From the NCBI RefSeq assembly GCF_003014595.1, contig NZ_PYGK01000008.1, forward strand, positions 273,882 through 337,881: a stretch of 64,000 nt of DNA, read 5' to 3'. Origin of the DNA: Chitinophaga ginsengisoli. Lineage in GTDB: Bacteria; Bacteroidota; Bacteroidia; Chitinophagales; Chitinophagaceae. Made by a program: the position numbers and the translations under genes. Position 1 is the stretch's first letter, and the number at the start of each line of letters is the position of its first letter. The notes below the pieces were generated by a model. The model had not been told where the DNA came from, ran no database searches, and worked only from the letters and a program-made list of their open reading frames with translations. Positions 43,508-52,306 of this stretch are shown piece by piece.

Positions 43508-43768
43508 GATTAGTTATTCTATCTCTTTAGACACAATACACATTATATAAATCTTATAATATTTGACATACTAGGGATCTGCTCTAAAGTTCAACTTCTT
43601 GGAATATCACTTCAAAAACAAATACTTAATATCATAACCTTATATTTTGACGATCTTCAATCAGATTTAAACAATTCAAACTCCAAGTTGTTAACCTGTT
43701 TTTTAGAGATCTAAATATTAATTTACGAATTATAAATTGTTCATATAAATAAATTTTAAAGATGAATA
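43508..43768. other. AT-rich intergenic region before the AAA ATPase gene
   Basis: About 260 bp, very AT-rich, without a gene. It separates the nuclease gene from the ATPase/TOPRIM pair, suggesting that the two units have independent promoters. Confidence 0.4.
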
Positions 43769-45106
43769 ATGATAACTAAAATAGAAGTAAACGGGTTTAA
43801 ATCCCTTAAGAGTTTTGATTTGAAATTGAAACAGGGATTAAATATTCTGGTTGGCCCGAACGGTGCGGGAAAAACGAATATTATTATATTTTTTGAATTC
43901 TTATCAAATATTGCCAGGCAACAAGTTGGCACCGCAATAAGTAATGTTGGCGGAGCTGGAAGCATTTTTCAAAAAATTGGTAGGGATGACTATGCTGACG
44001 AAATTGTTTCAAAAATATATGGAGCTTTTCAAATAGACTCAAGAAAGTTCATTGTTTACGAATATCAATTTACAATTAAGATTTCTTTTGAAAAAGATAA
44101 TGTTTACTATTCTAATCAGGATTTAAAACTTAGGACTGCAACAAAGTTTTGGGATGACCCTGATAGCAGCAACTACCAAAAGGAATGGGATTTGGACATA
44201 TTGTATAAAACAACCGATGAGTCGAAGGTTTTAATTGAAGTCGCGAAGTATAATAAGAAAAAATTCAATTCAAGATTTGTTGGAGATGATAACTCAGATA
44301 TGATTAAAGATTTTCTGAAGAGGCAAAACCCTATGTACTATTCAATAGTTAAGTGTTTAGTTCCAATTAATGACTTCTTGCATAAAATATTTACAGATCT
44401 AGTAGGCGGTGAAACCTTTAATGTTGTTCCTAGCAAGGTGAGAGAGTTAGAAGATTCAGCGACCCCTCCTGGTATCAAAAAGGACGGATCAGGGCTAGCC
44501 ACTACATTATACGCGATGAAAAAAAGTAAAACGAAGCAAAATGAAAGAGTACCTAGATTCTGGTTCTATTACGAGGAAAATGAACGTGAGTATAGTCCAA
44601 GCACGCTAGATAAAATAGTCAAATTTTTACGGGCAGCTAACTCTACGATTAAGAGTCTAGACGTTGATAATGATCCATTTAATAATAAATTAATAGTAAA
44701 AATTACGATTAGCACAGGTAATTACGAAGCAGTGTTACCGCTGTCCTCAATGTCAGATGGAACCATAAAGTGGTTAACGCTAATTACGGCAATTTTGACA
44801 TCTAAAACAATATTCTCAATTGAAGAACCTGAAAATTTTCTTCACCCTTGGATGCAGGCAGAAATCGCGAAAATAATGCGGAATCATCTTTCAGAAAAAG
44901 CATCACAATCATTTGTGTTGATGACTACTCACAGCGAATCCTTATTGAATCATTCAAATCCAGAAGAGATAATCATTGTAGACCTAAATGATGGCAGGAC
45001 AAAAGGTCAGCGTATATCGAACCTAAGTATAATAAGAGATGAAATCGCGAATTCAGGCTGTGGTCTAGGTCACTTTTATTTTTCTAATGCGTTATCAAAT
45101 GAATAA
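43769..45106 (+). CDS. AAA ATPase of the OLD/RecF-like (AAA_15/AAA_21) group
   Basis: This 445-residue cytoplasmic ATPase has an ABC/SMC-like head. The N-terminal strand-helix is IEVNGFKSLKSFDLKL, Walker A is GPNGAGKT at 29-36, and a signature-like SSMSDGTIKWL lies near residue 330. Walker B is FSIEEPENFLHP and the switch His is in VLMTTHSESLLNH. No nuclease domain is fused. The next gene, overlapping by 8 bp, encodes a TOPRIM-like protein, so the two together resemble an OLD-family nuclease split into ATPase and TOPRIM subunits. Such pairs are common in anti-phage abortive-infection modules. Confidence 0.85.
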   Translation: MITKIEVNGFKSLKSFDLKLKQGLNILVGPNGAGKTNIIIFFEFLSNIARQQVGTAISNVGGAGSIFQKIGRDDYADEIVSKIYGAFQIDSRKFIVYEYQFTIKISFEKDNVYYSNQDLKLRTATKFWDDPDSSNYQKEWDLDILYKTTDESKVLIEVAKYNKKKFNSRFVGDDNSDMIKDFLKRQNPMYYSIVKCLVPINDFLHKIFTDLVGGETFNVVPSKVRELEDSATPPGIKKDGSGLATTLYAMKKSKTKQNERVPRFWFYYEENEREYSPSTLDKIVKFLRAANSTIKSLDVDNDPFNNKLIVKITISTGNYEAVLPLSSMSDGTIKWLTLITAILTSKTIFSIEEPENFLHPWMQAEIAKIMRNHLSEKASQSFVLMTTHSESLLNHSNPEEIIIVDLNDGRTKGQRISNLSIIRDEIANSGCGLGHFYFSNALSNE

Positions 45107-45653
45107 TCCAGCATTTATTGTTGACGGATATACTGAATTAAAAATAGTTCAGCAGTTGTGTCCCGGGCGCCCAATTAAACGAACCGATTGTAATGGAAAG
45201 GACGTGTCAATTTCCGTAATGGCGAAGAAAATCGCGTCGCATATTAGATTACTAAACAATAGGTACTATCCAATAATTATTTTGGTCGATAAAGAAAATA
45301 GAAATATTGAACATGAGGAAATGGTGGAACAAATAAGAGAGGAACTTGTGAGAGAAGGGGTGACAACCCAAGATTTAAGAATAGGTGTTGCTGATAGAAT
45401 GATTGAAAATTGGATATTAGGGGACTGGGAGGTATTAAATGGAGGCAATAGCGATAGACCTACCAAAACTGACGGATGTAATGGTACATCGATAATAAAA
45501 AAGGTTAAAAAATCATATGATAAAACAACAGACGGTGTAGATTACTTTATAGCTGCAAAGCAATCAAGCATATATGTCAATTCTCCAAGTTACAAACACT
45601 TTATAGATCAATTGAGTGATATTGCATGCCAATACTTGGAATTTGACAAATGA
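45099..45653 (+). CDS. DUF4276-like TOPRIM nuclease partner of the AAA ATPase
   Basis: This encodes 184 residues from the ATG at 45099, chosen over an earlier in-frame start because MNNPAFIVDGYTELKIVQQL opens directly on the TOPRIM core. The usual first acidic residue of this motif (E-G-x-T-E) is Asp here, but the second Glu is present. The Asp-rich strand IIILVDKENRNIEHEEM and GVADRMIENWILGDW follow. This matches the layout of DUF4276 proteins, thought to be metal-dependent nucleases. The 8-bp overlap with the ATPase gene indicates one complex. A hairpin terminator follows at 45738. Confidence 0.75.
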   Translation: MNNPAFIVDGYTELKIVQQLCPGRPIKRTDCNGKDVSISVMAKKIASHIRLLNNRYYPIIILVDKENRNIEHEEMVEQIREELVREGVTTQDLRIGVADRMIENWILGDWEVLNGGNSDRPTKTDGCNGTSIIKKVKKSYDKTTDGVDYFIAAKQSSIYVNSPSYKHFIDQLSDIACQYLEFDK

Positions 45654-45737
45654 ACATTCCCTTAAGATGATTGGAAGACGTATTCCCAAAATATTCCGTT
45701 ACACGTTAGCGAACTTATTTAGATTCAATTATCAAAT

Positions 45738-45770
45738 AAAAGCCTTTGATTGCTCAAAGGCTTTATTCTT
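45738..45770 (+). terminator. Terminator after the AAA/TOPRIM pair
   Basis: AGCCTTTGA and TCAAAGGCT form a 9-bp stem with a TTGC loop, followed by TTATTCTT. It lies ~85 bp past the TOPRIM gene stop. Confidence 0.75.
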
Positions 45771-46020
45771 AGCGGCTGGAAAGGACAATATTCGAACTCG
45801 ATATTTTTTGATTTGAGAAATTTGCCGTTTTTTTAAGATATTATAAGGTTTATCTAATATAAGACTTCGCGTACATGATTTTTTCCTATTGTATTTTACA
45901 AATATAACATATACATATATTTCTGTCTTTCATTTATTTGAATGTTTATGTTGTTCGGAAAGTTTAAACTAAGTACATTTCAATATTATATAGCTATAAA
46001 ACATAAATATTAAAGATTTA
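45771..46020. other. AT-rich promoter region of the restriction-modification genes
   Basis: About 250 bp without a gene, with long A/T runs, lie between a terminator and the methylase start. A promoter is expected here. No operator or C-protein box was recognised. Confidence 0.4.
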
Positions 46021-47622
46021 ATGAGCGAGCATACAGACGTGAGATTACCCCTACTAGCCGAACTTGAACGCCTTGGTTGGAATAAAAATCAAATTCAATT
46101 CCAGCCTGAATGGAAAGTTCCTCGAACCCCTAGCGAAGCTAGCAGAAGAGAAGCTGGGCAAAGTTTTCAAGGATTTCCCGTGGATATTGCAATATTCGAC
46201 AATGCATCAAATTTGGGGAATTATGAAAATATCCAAATAATTATTGAAACAAAAGCTCCTCTTATTGACGAGGGAATTAATCAGTTAAAAATCTATCTTA
46301 GTTTAGAACCTCATGCTTTACTTGGAATATGGAGTAATGGAAGTTCAATATGTTTAGTATATCGCACTGCAGAAGGAGGGTATCATGTTGTTCGAAATGG
46401 ATCTTTACCCAGGCCCGGCGAATCTCTTGTAAAGTCTGGACCTTCTAAATTGAAATGGAATGATTTAGTTGAACCGACTACCGCCGAGTTAAAAAAGACA
46501 TTTACTCGATTGCTAAATGTTGTAGTTGCACAAGACAGTAGAAGTACTAGGCGTGATGATCAGCTTAATAATTTGTGTAATGTACTACTAGCGAAGCTAG
46601 AAGGCGATAAAATTGCTAAATTTAATCCGCAAGCATCTGTTCCTTTTCAAGTTTGGGACAGTGAATCTGAAACAGCTCAGAAAATCAGGACCCTTTTTCA
46701 AGGTATGAAAATTGCGCATGGTGACATTTTTTTGAATGACACTGATAATGATATTCAACTTGATAACCATACAATTAGTTTAGCTGTCTATGAACTATCG
46801 AAGTATAAATTAAGAGATGCGTCTTTAAATGCGGTTTCTCAAGCATTCCAGGTTTTTAGAACAGCTAGTTTGAAATCTGCAGAGGGTCAATACTATACTC
46901 CATATCCAGTTATAAGAAGCGTTGTTAAATTAATGGAGATTCATCCAAGTGATAAGGTACTTGATCCTGCTTGTGGTACGGGAGGATTTTTACTTGAAAG
47001 TTATCGGCAGCTAAGGGAATCGTTTCCTTCAATGGATGATGGCGATGCCAAAGGTTGGGCACAGCGTCATTTGTTTGGAGTAGACAAAGACAGAATAAAC
47101 GTGAAATTAACAAAGGCTATTATGTTAACAATTGGAGATGGATCTACTCATACCTTTTTGGGCGATTCATTACGTAAACATTTGTGGAGCACTAATTTTC
47201 AGGATTTGCAAACTGCCCTGATCCCTGGAACTTTCACATGTATTGTGACTAATCCACCGTTTGGACAGAATCTTAAAATGAGTACTACCGATGCTAGGGC
47301 CGCAAATATTAATTTAGCTAAAAAGGCAGTTAAAGGAAGTGATGGAAAATATTCTTACCATGCGACTAAATATGAAGAGCGTGAATTGGGTATTTTGTTT
47401 TTGGAACGATGTTACGAGTTACTAACTTTTGGAGGTAGATTGGGAATAATATTACCCGAAACTTATATGTTCTCTCCATCATATTCATGGTTACGCCAGT
47501 GGATTATTGAACATTTTATTTTTAGAGCCATACTTAATATCCCAATGGAAGCATTTCAGGGATTTTGTCGAGCGAAAACTAACTTTTATATTTTGGAAAA
47601 AAGGAGAATAGAAAATGCATAG
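46021..47622 (+). CDS. BcgI-like restriction-modification subunit: nuclease domain plus N6-adenine methylase
   Basis: This is a 533-residue protein. The N-terminal HsdR_N-like PD-(D/E)xK domain shows GFPVDIAIFD (Asp55) and IQIIIETKAP (Glu76, Lys78). A helical linker follows, then a Type-I/HsdM-like methylase core: SAM motif VLDPACGTGGF at 314-324 and catalytic NPPF at 411-414. Nuclease and methylase in one chain with a separate specificity subunit is the architecture of BcgI-type (Type IIB/IIG) enzymes, which cut DNA and methylate adenine. The methylase C-terminus seems short. Its missing end appears at the start of the next gene, which begins inside this gene's last codons (8-bp overlap). 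Confidence 0.85.
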   Translation: MSEHTDVRLPLLAELERLGWNKNQIQFQPEWKVPRTPSEASRREAGQSFQGFPVDIAIFDNASNLGNYENIQIIIETKAPLIDEGINQLKIYLSLEPHALLGIWSNGSSICLVYRTAEGGYHVVRNGSLPRPGESLVKSGPSKLKWNDLVEPTTAELKKTFTRLLNVVVAQDSRSTRRDDQLNNLCNVLLAKLEGDKIAKFNPQASVPFQVWDSESETAQKIRTLFQGMKIAHGDIFLNDTDNDIQLDNHTISLAVYELSKYKLRDASLNAVSQAFQVFRTASLKSAEGQYYTPYPVIRSVVKLMEIHPSDKVLDPACGTGGFLLESYRQLRESFPSMDDGDAKGWAQRHLFGVDKDRINVKLTKAIMLTIGDGSTHTFLGDSLRKHLWSTNFQDLQTALIPGTFTCIVTNPPFGQNLKMSTTDARAANINLAKKAVKGSDGKYSYHATKYEERELGILFLERCYELLTFGGRLGIILPETYMFSPSYSWLRQWIIEHFIFRAILNIPMEAFQGFCRAKTNFYILEKRRIENA

Positions 47623-48541
47623 ACCTAGTTGGTATCAAGAGGGAAGTATTCTAATTGTTAATTCCGCAACATGTGGGATTAATAAAGATGGTCATGAGCA
47701 ATATATTGTTGATCCGGAAACAGGCGTTCGATCTATTAATAGCATCAATGACAAACTAGCCGAAGCTTGTGAGCAGATTAAAGCAGGTGATTTTAATAAC
47801 CAAGATATTATTTTTTATCCTGAACTACCTGCAATTGAGAAAGATATTTTTGTTCCGAAATATCATGATGGGTCTTTCAATTCAGAAGTTGTGCGACTCG
47901 TTGAAAGTTCCGATTTTTTTACATTAAAGACCTTGGGGGAACTTCTTGATTCTGGTGAAGTTGAAATTACTAATGGACACGGTAGTCCAAGTTCTGATCA
48001 AAGACTAGGAGAAGTCCCATATATCAAAGTATCGGATCTGAGAGCTGGCGCAGTCAATATTAACCCTACCAACATGATACCTGTGGCCTTAGCCCAACAG
48101 TTTTGGCGTGGGGCAGATTCAGGATTGAAGCCATATGATTTAATCTCTCCAGAAAGAGCTTCAAAAAATATTGGAGAGTTCTGCATTTTGATGCCTGGCC
48201 AGCAAAGGGTTGTTCTTACAAAAGAAGTAATTGTTATACGGGCAACGGCGAATGCACCTTTTAGCCAATTTTATTTAATGTGGGCACTGTCCTTGTCCGC
48301 TGTAAGAAAACAATGGGAGAGAATTGTGTTTATGCAAACCAATAGAGAGGATGTTGGAGATCGAATGTTAGAAATTAAAATACCTTATACTGATAATAGG
48401 GAATTTGCAGCGCAGCTTTCATTACCATTCAAAAGTTATTATGAGTGTTTAGAAAGTGCGAGAAGAGGTTTCATCAGATCTCTTGAAAATTCTCCATATG
48501 ATCATCACATTCATTTAGGAGAAGATGAAATCGGAAGATAA
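47615..48541 (+). CDS. Specificity (S) subunit carrying the methylase C-terminal segment
   Basis: This is a 308-residue protein. Residues ~1-95 (ILIVNSATCGINKDGHEQYI ... DIIFYPELP) resemble the last part of N6-methylases, which usually holds a C-G-x-(D/N)-x-x-G-H motif. From ~100 there is one HsdS-type target-recognition domain: TLKTLGELLDSGEVEITNGHGSP at its start, and VVLTKEVIVIRATANAPFSQFYLMWAL ... MQTNREDVGDRMLEIKIP at its end. A helical spacer follows. One recognition domain would imply dimers reading a split site. It ends with a hairpin at 48580. The gene overlap suggests translational coupling or a former fusion. Confidence 0.8.
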   Translation: MHRPSWYQEGSILIVNSATCGINKDGHEQYIVDPETGVRSINSINDKLAEACEQIKAGDFNNQDIIFYPELPAIEKDIFVPKYHDGSFNSEVVRLVESSDFFTLKTLGELLDSGEVEITNGHGSPSSDQRLGEVPYIKVSDLRAGAVNINPTNMIPVALAQQFWRGADSGLKPYDLISPERASKNIGEFCILMPGQQRVVLTKEVIVIRATANAPFSQFYLMWALSLSAVRKQWERIVFMQTNREDVGDRMLEIKIPYTDNREFAAQLSLPFKSYYECLESARRGFIRSLENSPYDHHIHLGEDEIGR

Positions 48542-48579
48542 ATTGGATCAGCAATTCTTCAGATAACCACAATTTGGAT

Positions 48580-48622
48580 TTAAAATATAAAACCCGCCCT
48601 AGTATTGGGTTTTATATTTTAA
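48580..48622. terminator. Terminator after the restriction-modification genes
   Basis: TTAAAATATAAAACCC pairs perfectly with GGGTTTTATATTTTAA around an 11-nt loop, ~40 bp past the S-subunit stop. The A/T-rich arms provide T-runs in both directions, so it may also stop transcripts of the broken gene coming from the right. Confidence 0.8.
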
Positions 48623-48755
48623 GTCATCCGAATTATTTCATAATTAATTAATTCATATACAATTGCCTATTGGTTCGATCTCGAACCACAAACAACATGT
48701 TTTTTAACGCACTCAGGAATTCAGCTTGATCCATAATAACCATTTCAATCTCCGG

Positions 48756-48905
48756 TTATGGCTGGTTTCCAGTACTGTCAGATTGTTGTTGAACATCAGG
48801 GGTATCAAATTGTTTTAATAAGACAAAACCACCTGTTAATCCACCAGCGGCACCAAGAAACTTCGCAGTATATTTAACCTTGGACTTAAAATTAAGGTTC
48901 TCTAA
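48756..48905 (-). pseudogene. 3' end of the secreted His/Cys-dyad protein gene, cut off by the mobile-element nest
   Basis: Read on the minus strand from the edge of the IS21-type element, the frame gives (LE)NLNFKSKVKYTAKFLGAAG, then GLTGGFVLLKQF and a Gln/Ser-rich end to a TAA at 48756-48758. The TTAGAG at its start (48900-48905, CTCTAA on the plus strand) repeats the last bases of the other gene half at 56813-56818. This is therefore the target duplication made by the insertion. The segment FLGAAGGLTGGFVLL is a probable transmembrane helix. Joined to the 5' half with one copy of the duplication, it gives a ~246-residue protein. Confidence 0.8.
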
Positions 48906-49146
48906 TGTGTATTACGCTTGATGTTGACCACCCCTAACGCTCATCTTGACCACCTTTCCGGATCCTACTCATATTAACAATTGATAATCAGCCAATGCTG
49001 CTGGTCAATATGCCGGAACGACATAAATTTAATTAACGTAGGTGGTCAACATGCCGGAACGGCATATTGACCACCCCTAGTTCCTCCAGGATTGTTTGCT
49101 TTGGGATACAAAACCCCACGGAAGATGGCCGGAGAAACTATCAGCA

Positions 49147-49254
49147 TGACTAAACTAAAACAGATCTTTTTGCATCGCAGGAATGGCATGGCCCTGGAAG
49201 CCATTGCCCGGTATCCCCACGGGCAACTGCATATAAGTAAGACGGGATGTTAGG
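49147..49254 (+). pseudogene. istA-like transposase 5' remnant
   Basis: The frame MTKLKQIFLHRRNGMALEAI resembles the N-terminus of IS21-family IstA transposases, where a helix-turn-helix follows. The match is then lost and the frame ends at a stop by 49254, because IS66 sequence begins at about 49235. It supports the reading of the outer element as IS21 type. Confidence 0.5.
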
Positions 49255-49255
49255 C

Positions 49256-49851
49256 TTAGTTTTGTGTAGGTTTCCAGTTGTGAGGTAGCAGATCTTTGAT
49301 TTTATTAACCGGATACTCGGCGACTATAGCAAGTACATCTGCCAGCCACTCGGTAGGATTAGTCCTGTGCATTTTGCAGGTTCCAAGTAAGCTGTATAAC
49401 ATTGCTGACCTTTTTGCTGCTTCGTGTGAACCTGCAAAGAGGTGATTTTTGCGGCCAAGGGCTATCGGACGGATAGAGTTTTCTATCAGATTATTATCCG
49501 GCAAGAGATTTCCAGTCCTGGCATAGAGGCTAAGTTTAGCCCATCTTTTGATGCTGTAGGCTAATGCCTGTCCAATTGGACTTTTCGGTAGCACCTGAGC
49601 ATATTGATCGGTCATCCATATTCCAAGTGCGCTTAAGACAGGGACAGCCTTTTCAAGACGGTAATCTTTACGAGTGTTGTAGTCGAACTGCTGAGATGTA
49701 CAGTGTTGTTCAATCTCATACAGTAGCTGGATCTGTTGCAGCGCATGTTCTGCCCTGTTACGATCATCCTCTAGTGCATCAATAAAATATCTTCTTGCAT
49801 GTGCCATGCAATGTACCAGGGTGATACCACTACTCTCCGCAATGGTGTCAT
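49256..49851 (-). pseudogene. tnpC: IS66 transposase TnpC, 3' exon (split by group II intron)
   Basis: This is the C-terminal ~198 codons of the IS66 transposase. They begin DTIAESSGITLVHCMAHARR and contain the last catalytic Glu in NLIENSIRPIALGRKNHLFAGS and the terminal LLPHNWKPTQN. Joined to the 5' exon ending QTDGYLV, the frame becomes ...QTDGYLVYDTIAESSG..., with no base gained or lost. The two exons sum to 1515 nt. The transposase could therefore be made if the intron splices. Confidence 0.88.
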
Positions 49852-52306
49852 GTCGGATAGGCAGGGAGCATTACTGCTCCCAACCCTCCTAAGAACCGAA
49901 CGTGCGAGTTTCCCAGCATTCGGCTCAAGTAAATTTAAGTAAGTGCGCTCTTTGCACTCACCGGCAATAACTTGTTCGCCGTAATTCGATCCATCACATG
50001 CTTATGACAGGTATTATGTAAAAGAATCAGATTTTGAAGATTTAATTGTCCTCCATTTAATCTTGATTTCCTATAATGTATCACCCCCTTTTTACCTCTT
50101 ACTGATAATGTTTCATTACATTCAGGGCAGACGCCCTTTTGTGTAATGCGTAACCTGTTCAGCATGTCTCTTCCCGCTTTATTATGATGCATACTTTCTG
50201 ATTTCCTATTCTCGTAATATGCCTCATATTCTTTATCAAAAGGATTAGCTTTTGGATGTATGACTGTATGTCTTCTTATTTTCAGATTTTGAGCACGAGC
50301 AAGAACTATATTTCTTGCTTTGCTATCATCATCATAAACAATACAACTAAAATCCCTGTTGATATCACCGTTCATATGGAAGTATCTTGCACTTATCCAG
50401 TGTCTGTTTTTATTAGGATGTCTCCTTGCGGCCCATTTCCATAATGCAATCCAGATTTGATAGTCAACATGCTTAAATGTTTCGGTTGATACCACATGCT
50501 TGTGATAGTTAGCCCACCCCGTTATCATAGGATTTAATCTTCTAATCAGTAATTCCTGTTTATCAGAGGACATTTCCTTAATAGCTGACCTAATTGACTT
50601 GAGAAAGTTGCGAACGTTTTCTTTTGATGGTTTAATCAAAAGTTTACTGCCTCCATTTCTTAATAAATATCTCCGCACATTTTGTCCCAGGAAGTTGAAC
50701 CCCTTTGTTGTATGAGTGATGATTGTTTTCTCTGTTGAGAGTTCAAGTCCTCTTATTTTCAAAAATGATTCTATTAGAGGTTTTACCCTTTCTTCCAGTA
50801 ATGTCTTGCTGGTTCCTGTTACAATAAAATCATCGGCATACCGGCATAGTTTCACACCATTGCTATGCACGAGTTTCCGCGCATGAAATGGAACACGTGA
50901 GCTTCTGTTTGCTGTACTGCCAAATTCTTTATCTAATATCAGTTCCAGTTTGTCAAGAACTGCGTTAGCCAAAATGGGTGAGATAATTCCGCCTTGAGGT
51001 GTGCCATCATTTGTAGGAAAAAGTTCTGCTTTTTCAACATAACCTGCTTTGAGCCATTTGCGTAGAATAACTTTATCCGTTACGACGTTTTCTATTAACC
51101 ATTCATGACTGATATTATCAAAACATCCTTTTATATCTCCTTCCAGTATCCACTGAGGATCCGCTTTCCTATTTATACTTCCGTATATCCGTTCTATTGC
51201 ATCGGCTGTCGATCTTTTTAATCTGAAGCCGTAGCTGTACCGATCTGCCAATGTTTCTGCTACCGGATTTAGTGCAAGAGTATGTAATGCCTGCATTGAT
51301 CTATCTTTCATTGTTGGTATTCCAAGAGGGCGATGTTTTTTACCACCAGCTTTTGGAATATAAATACGTCGTAGTGGTTGAGGTTTGTAGTTTCTCCGGT
51401 TCAGTGATAATATCATTTGATATTTCTCTTTCGCTGATTTTAATACAATACCATCAACTCCCGGTGTTCGTTTTCCCTGATTAGTTACTACTCTTTTTAC
51501 TGCAAGGCATTTTGCATAGTAAGAGTGAGTTAACAACCATTGCAATGATTTCACTTTGTTCCATCGACCTTGTTTTGTTGCCTTGGCGATACGCACTTGC
51601 AGTTTAATTACTTCGCAATTAGCTCGCTTCCAGTTAATGGACTGCCAGTTCTTTGCAGCAGAGACCGCACCATTGTTGTTAAACATTGTCATTTGCTTGT
51701 TCTCTTTAATTAAATTCTACAAGTTCTCTCACCATAATTTACCACATATGCAAGTCTGCTGACTTTCGTCACGGAGCGATCGTTTCATCTCCTATACGTT
51801 TCATTACAAAACGTCATTCGCTTTTTGCATGATCCTTTACCCACTCACTTATCAACTTCTCTTGCGATCCGTCTGCCTTTGCAGGCAAGTGATTGGGCTT
51901 ACCTTGTTCCGTTAATTCAACAATGTATGGAGGTAGGCGCTGTCTATTCACCGGCAGATATATTGTCTGTGCAATTTGAACGTCTAGCAAATTGACCATC
52001 TGCTTTGCCTTTTGGCCGAAGCCTCTCAACTTCTTTGGCTCCTTCGGATTAACGATGTTTATCAACAGTTCACATATGTTCGCCATGTCCACCAGCCTAG
52101 CTCTATCTGTAATGAAGTTTCACAGTTCTTCTTATCATCGCTGACCAGAAGACAACCTTGCGGTTTTCGATGCATTGTCTCTCAGGCTTCATACCCGGTC
52201 ATTACTAACCACGCATGCTGAGATAGGCTACTGATTACAGAAAATCAGGTTCTGTCAATTAAATAATTAAAAGCAGAACAATTAAATTAACGACTTCAAG
52301 TCGCAC
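49852..52306 (-). mobile_element. Group II intron inserted in IS66 tnpC
   Basis: Read on the minus strand, the intron starts with GTGCGAC (5' consensus) at 52306 and ends ...CCTATCCGAC at 49852, giving 2455 nt. Near the 3' end is the domain V hairpin (GAGCCGAATGCTGGGAAACT then CGCACGTTCGGTTC), followed by a domain VI-like stem (GGTTGGGAGCAG / TGCTCCCTGCC). The encoded maturase occupies domain IV. The exon bases just upstream (CTTGTTT) could pair with GAACAAG read from 51903-51909, a candidate EBS1. Removal restores the transposase frame exactly, so the boundaries are reliable. Confidence 0.92.
49935..51692 (-). CDS. ltrA: Group II intron reverse transcriptase/maturase with HNH endonuclease
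   Basis: This 585-residue intron-encoded protein has an N-terminal RT-0 region and the reverse transcriptase blocks PLRRIYIPKAGGKKHRPLGI, ILEGDIKGCFDNISHEWL and GTPQGGIISPILANAVLD. The catalytic CRYADDFIVTG follows. The maturase/X domain is at ~390-460 (RLNPMITGWANYHK). The C-terminus has an HNH-type Cys pair and His (CPECNETLSVRGKKG ... LILLHNTCHKHVMD). All motifs are intact, so it can probably promote splicing and target-primed insertion. It is transcribed in the same direction as the host tnpC, as needed for splicing. Confidence 0.95.
   Translation of the reverse strand: MTMFNNNGAVSAAKNWQSINWKRANCEVIKLQVRIAKATKQGRWNKVKSLQWLLTHSYYAKCLAVKRVVTNQGKRTPGVDGIVLKSAKEKYQMILSLNRRNYKPQPLRRIYIPKAGGKKHRPLGIPTMKDRSMQALHTLALNPVAETLADRYSYGFRLKRSTADAIERIYGSINRKADPQWILEGDIKGCFDNISHEWLIENVVTDKVILRKWLKAGYVEKAELFPTNDGTPQGGIISPILANAVLDKLELILDKEFGSTANRSSRVPFHARKLVHSNGVKLCRYADDFIVTGTSKTLLEERVKPLIESFLKIRGLELSTEKTIITHTTKGFNFLGQNVRRYLLRNGGSKLLIKPSKENVRNFLKSIRSAIKEMSSDKQELLIRRLNPMITGWANYHKHVVSTETFKHVDYQIWIALWKWAARRHPNKNRHWISARYFHMNGDINRDFSCIVYDDDSKARNIVLARAQNLKIRRHTVIHPKANPFDKEYEAYYENRKSESMHHNKAGRDMLNRLRITQKGVCPECNETLSVRGKKGVIHYRKSRLNGGQLNLQNLILLHNTCHKHVMDRITANKLLPVSAKSALT

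Noticed and set aside
51814..52092. 92-codon minus-strand frame between the intron 5' end and the maturase gene
   Set aside because: It lies in the part of the group II intron that should fold as domains I-III. The intron boundaries are exact and the length is normal without an extra gene, so the open frame is probably a by-product of ribozyme sequence.
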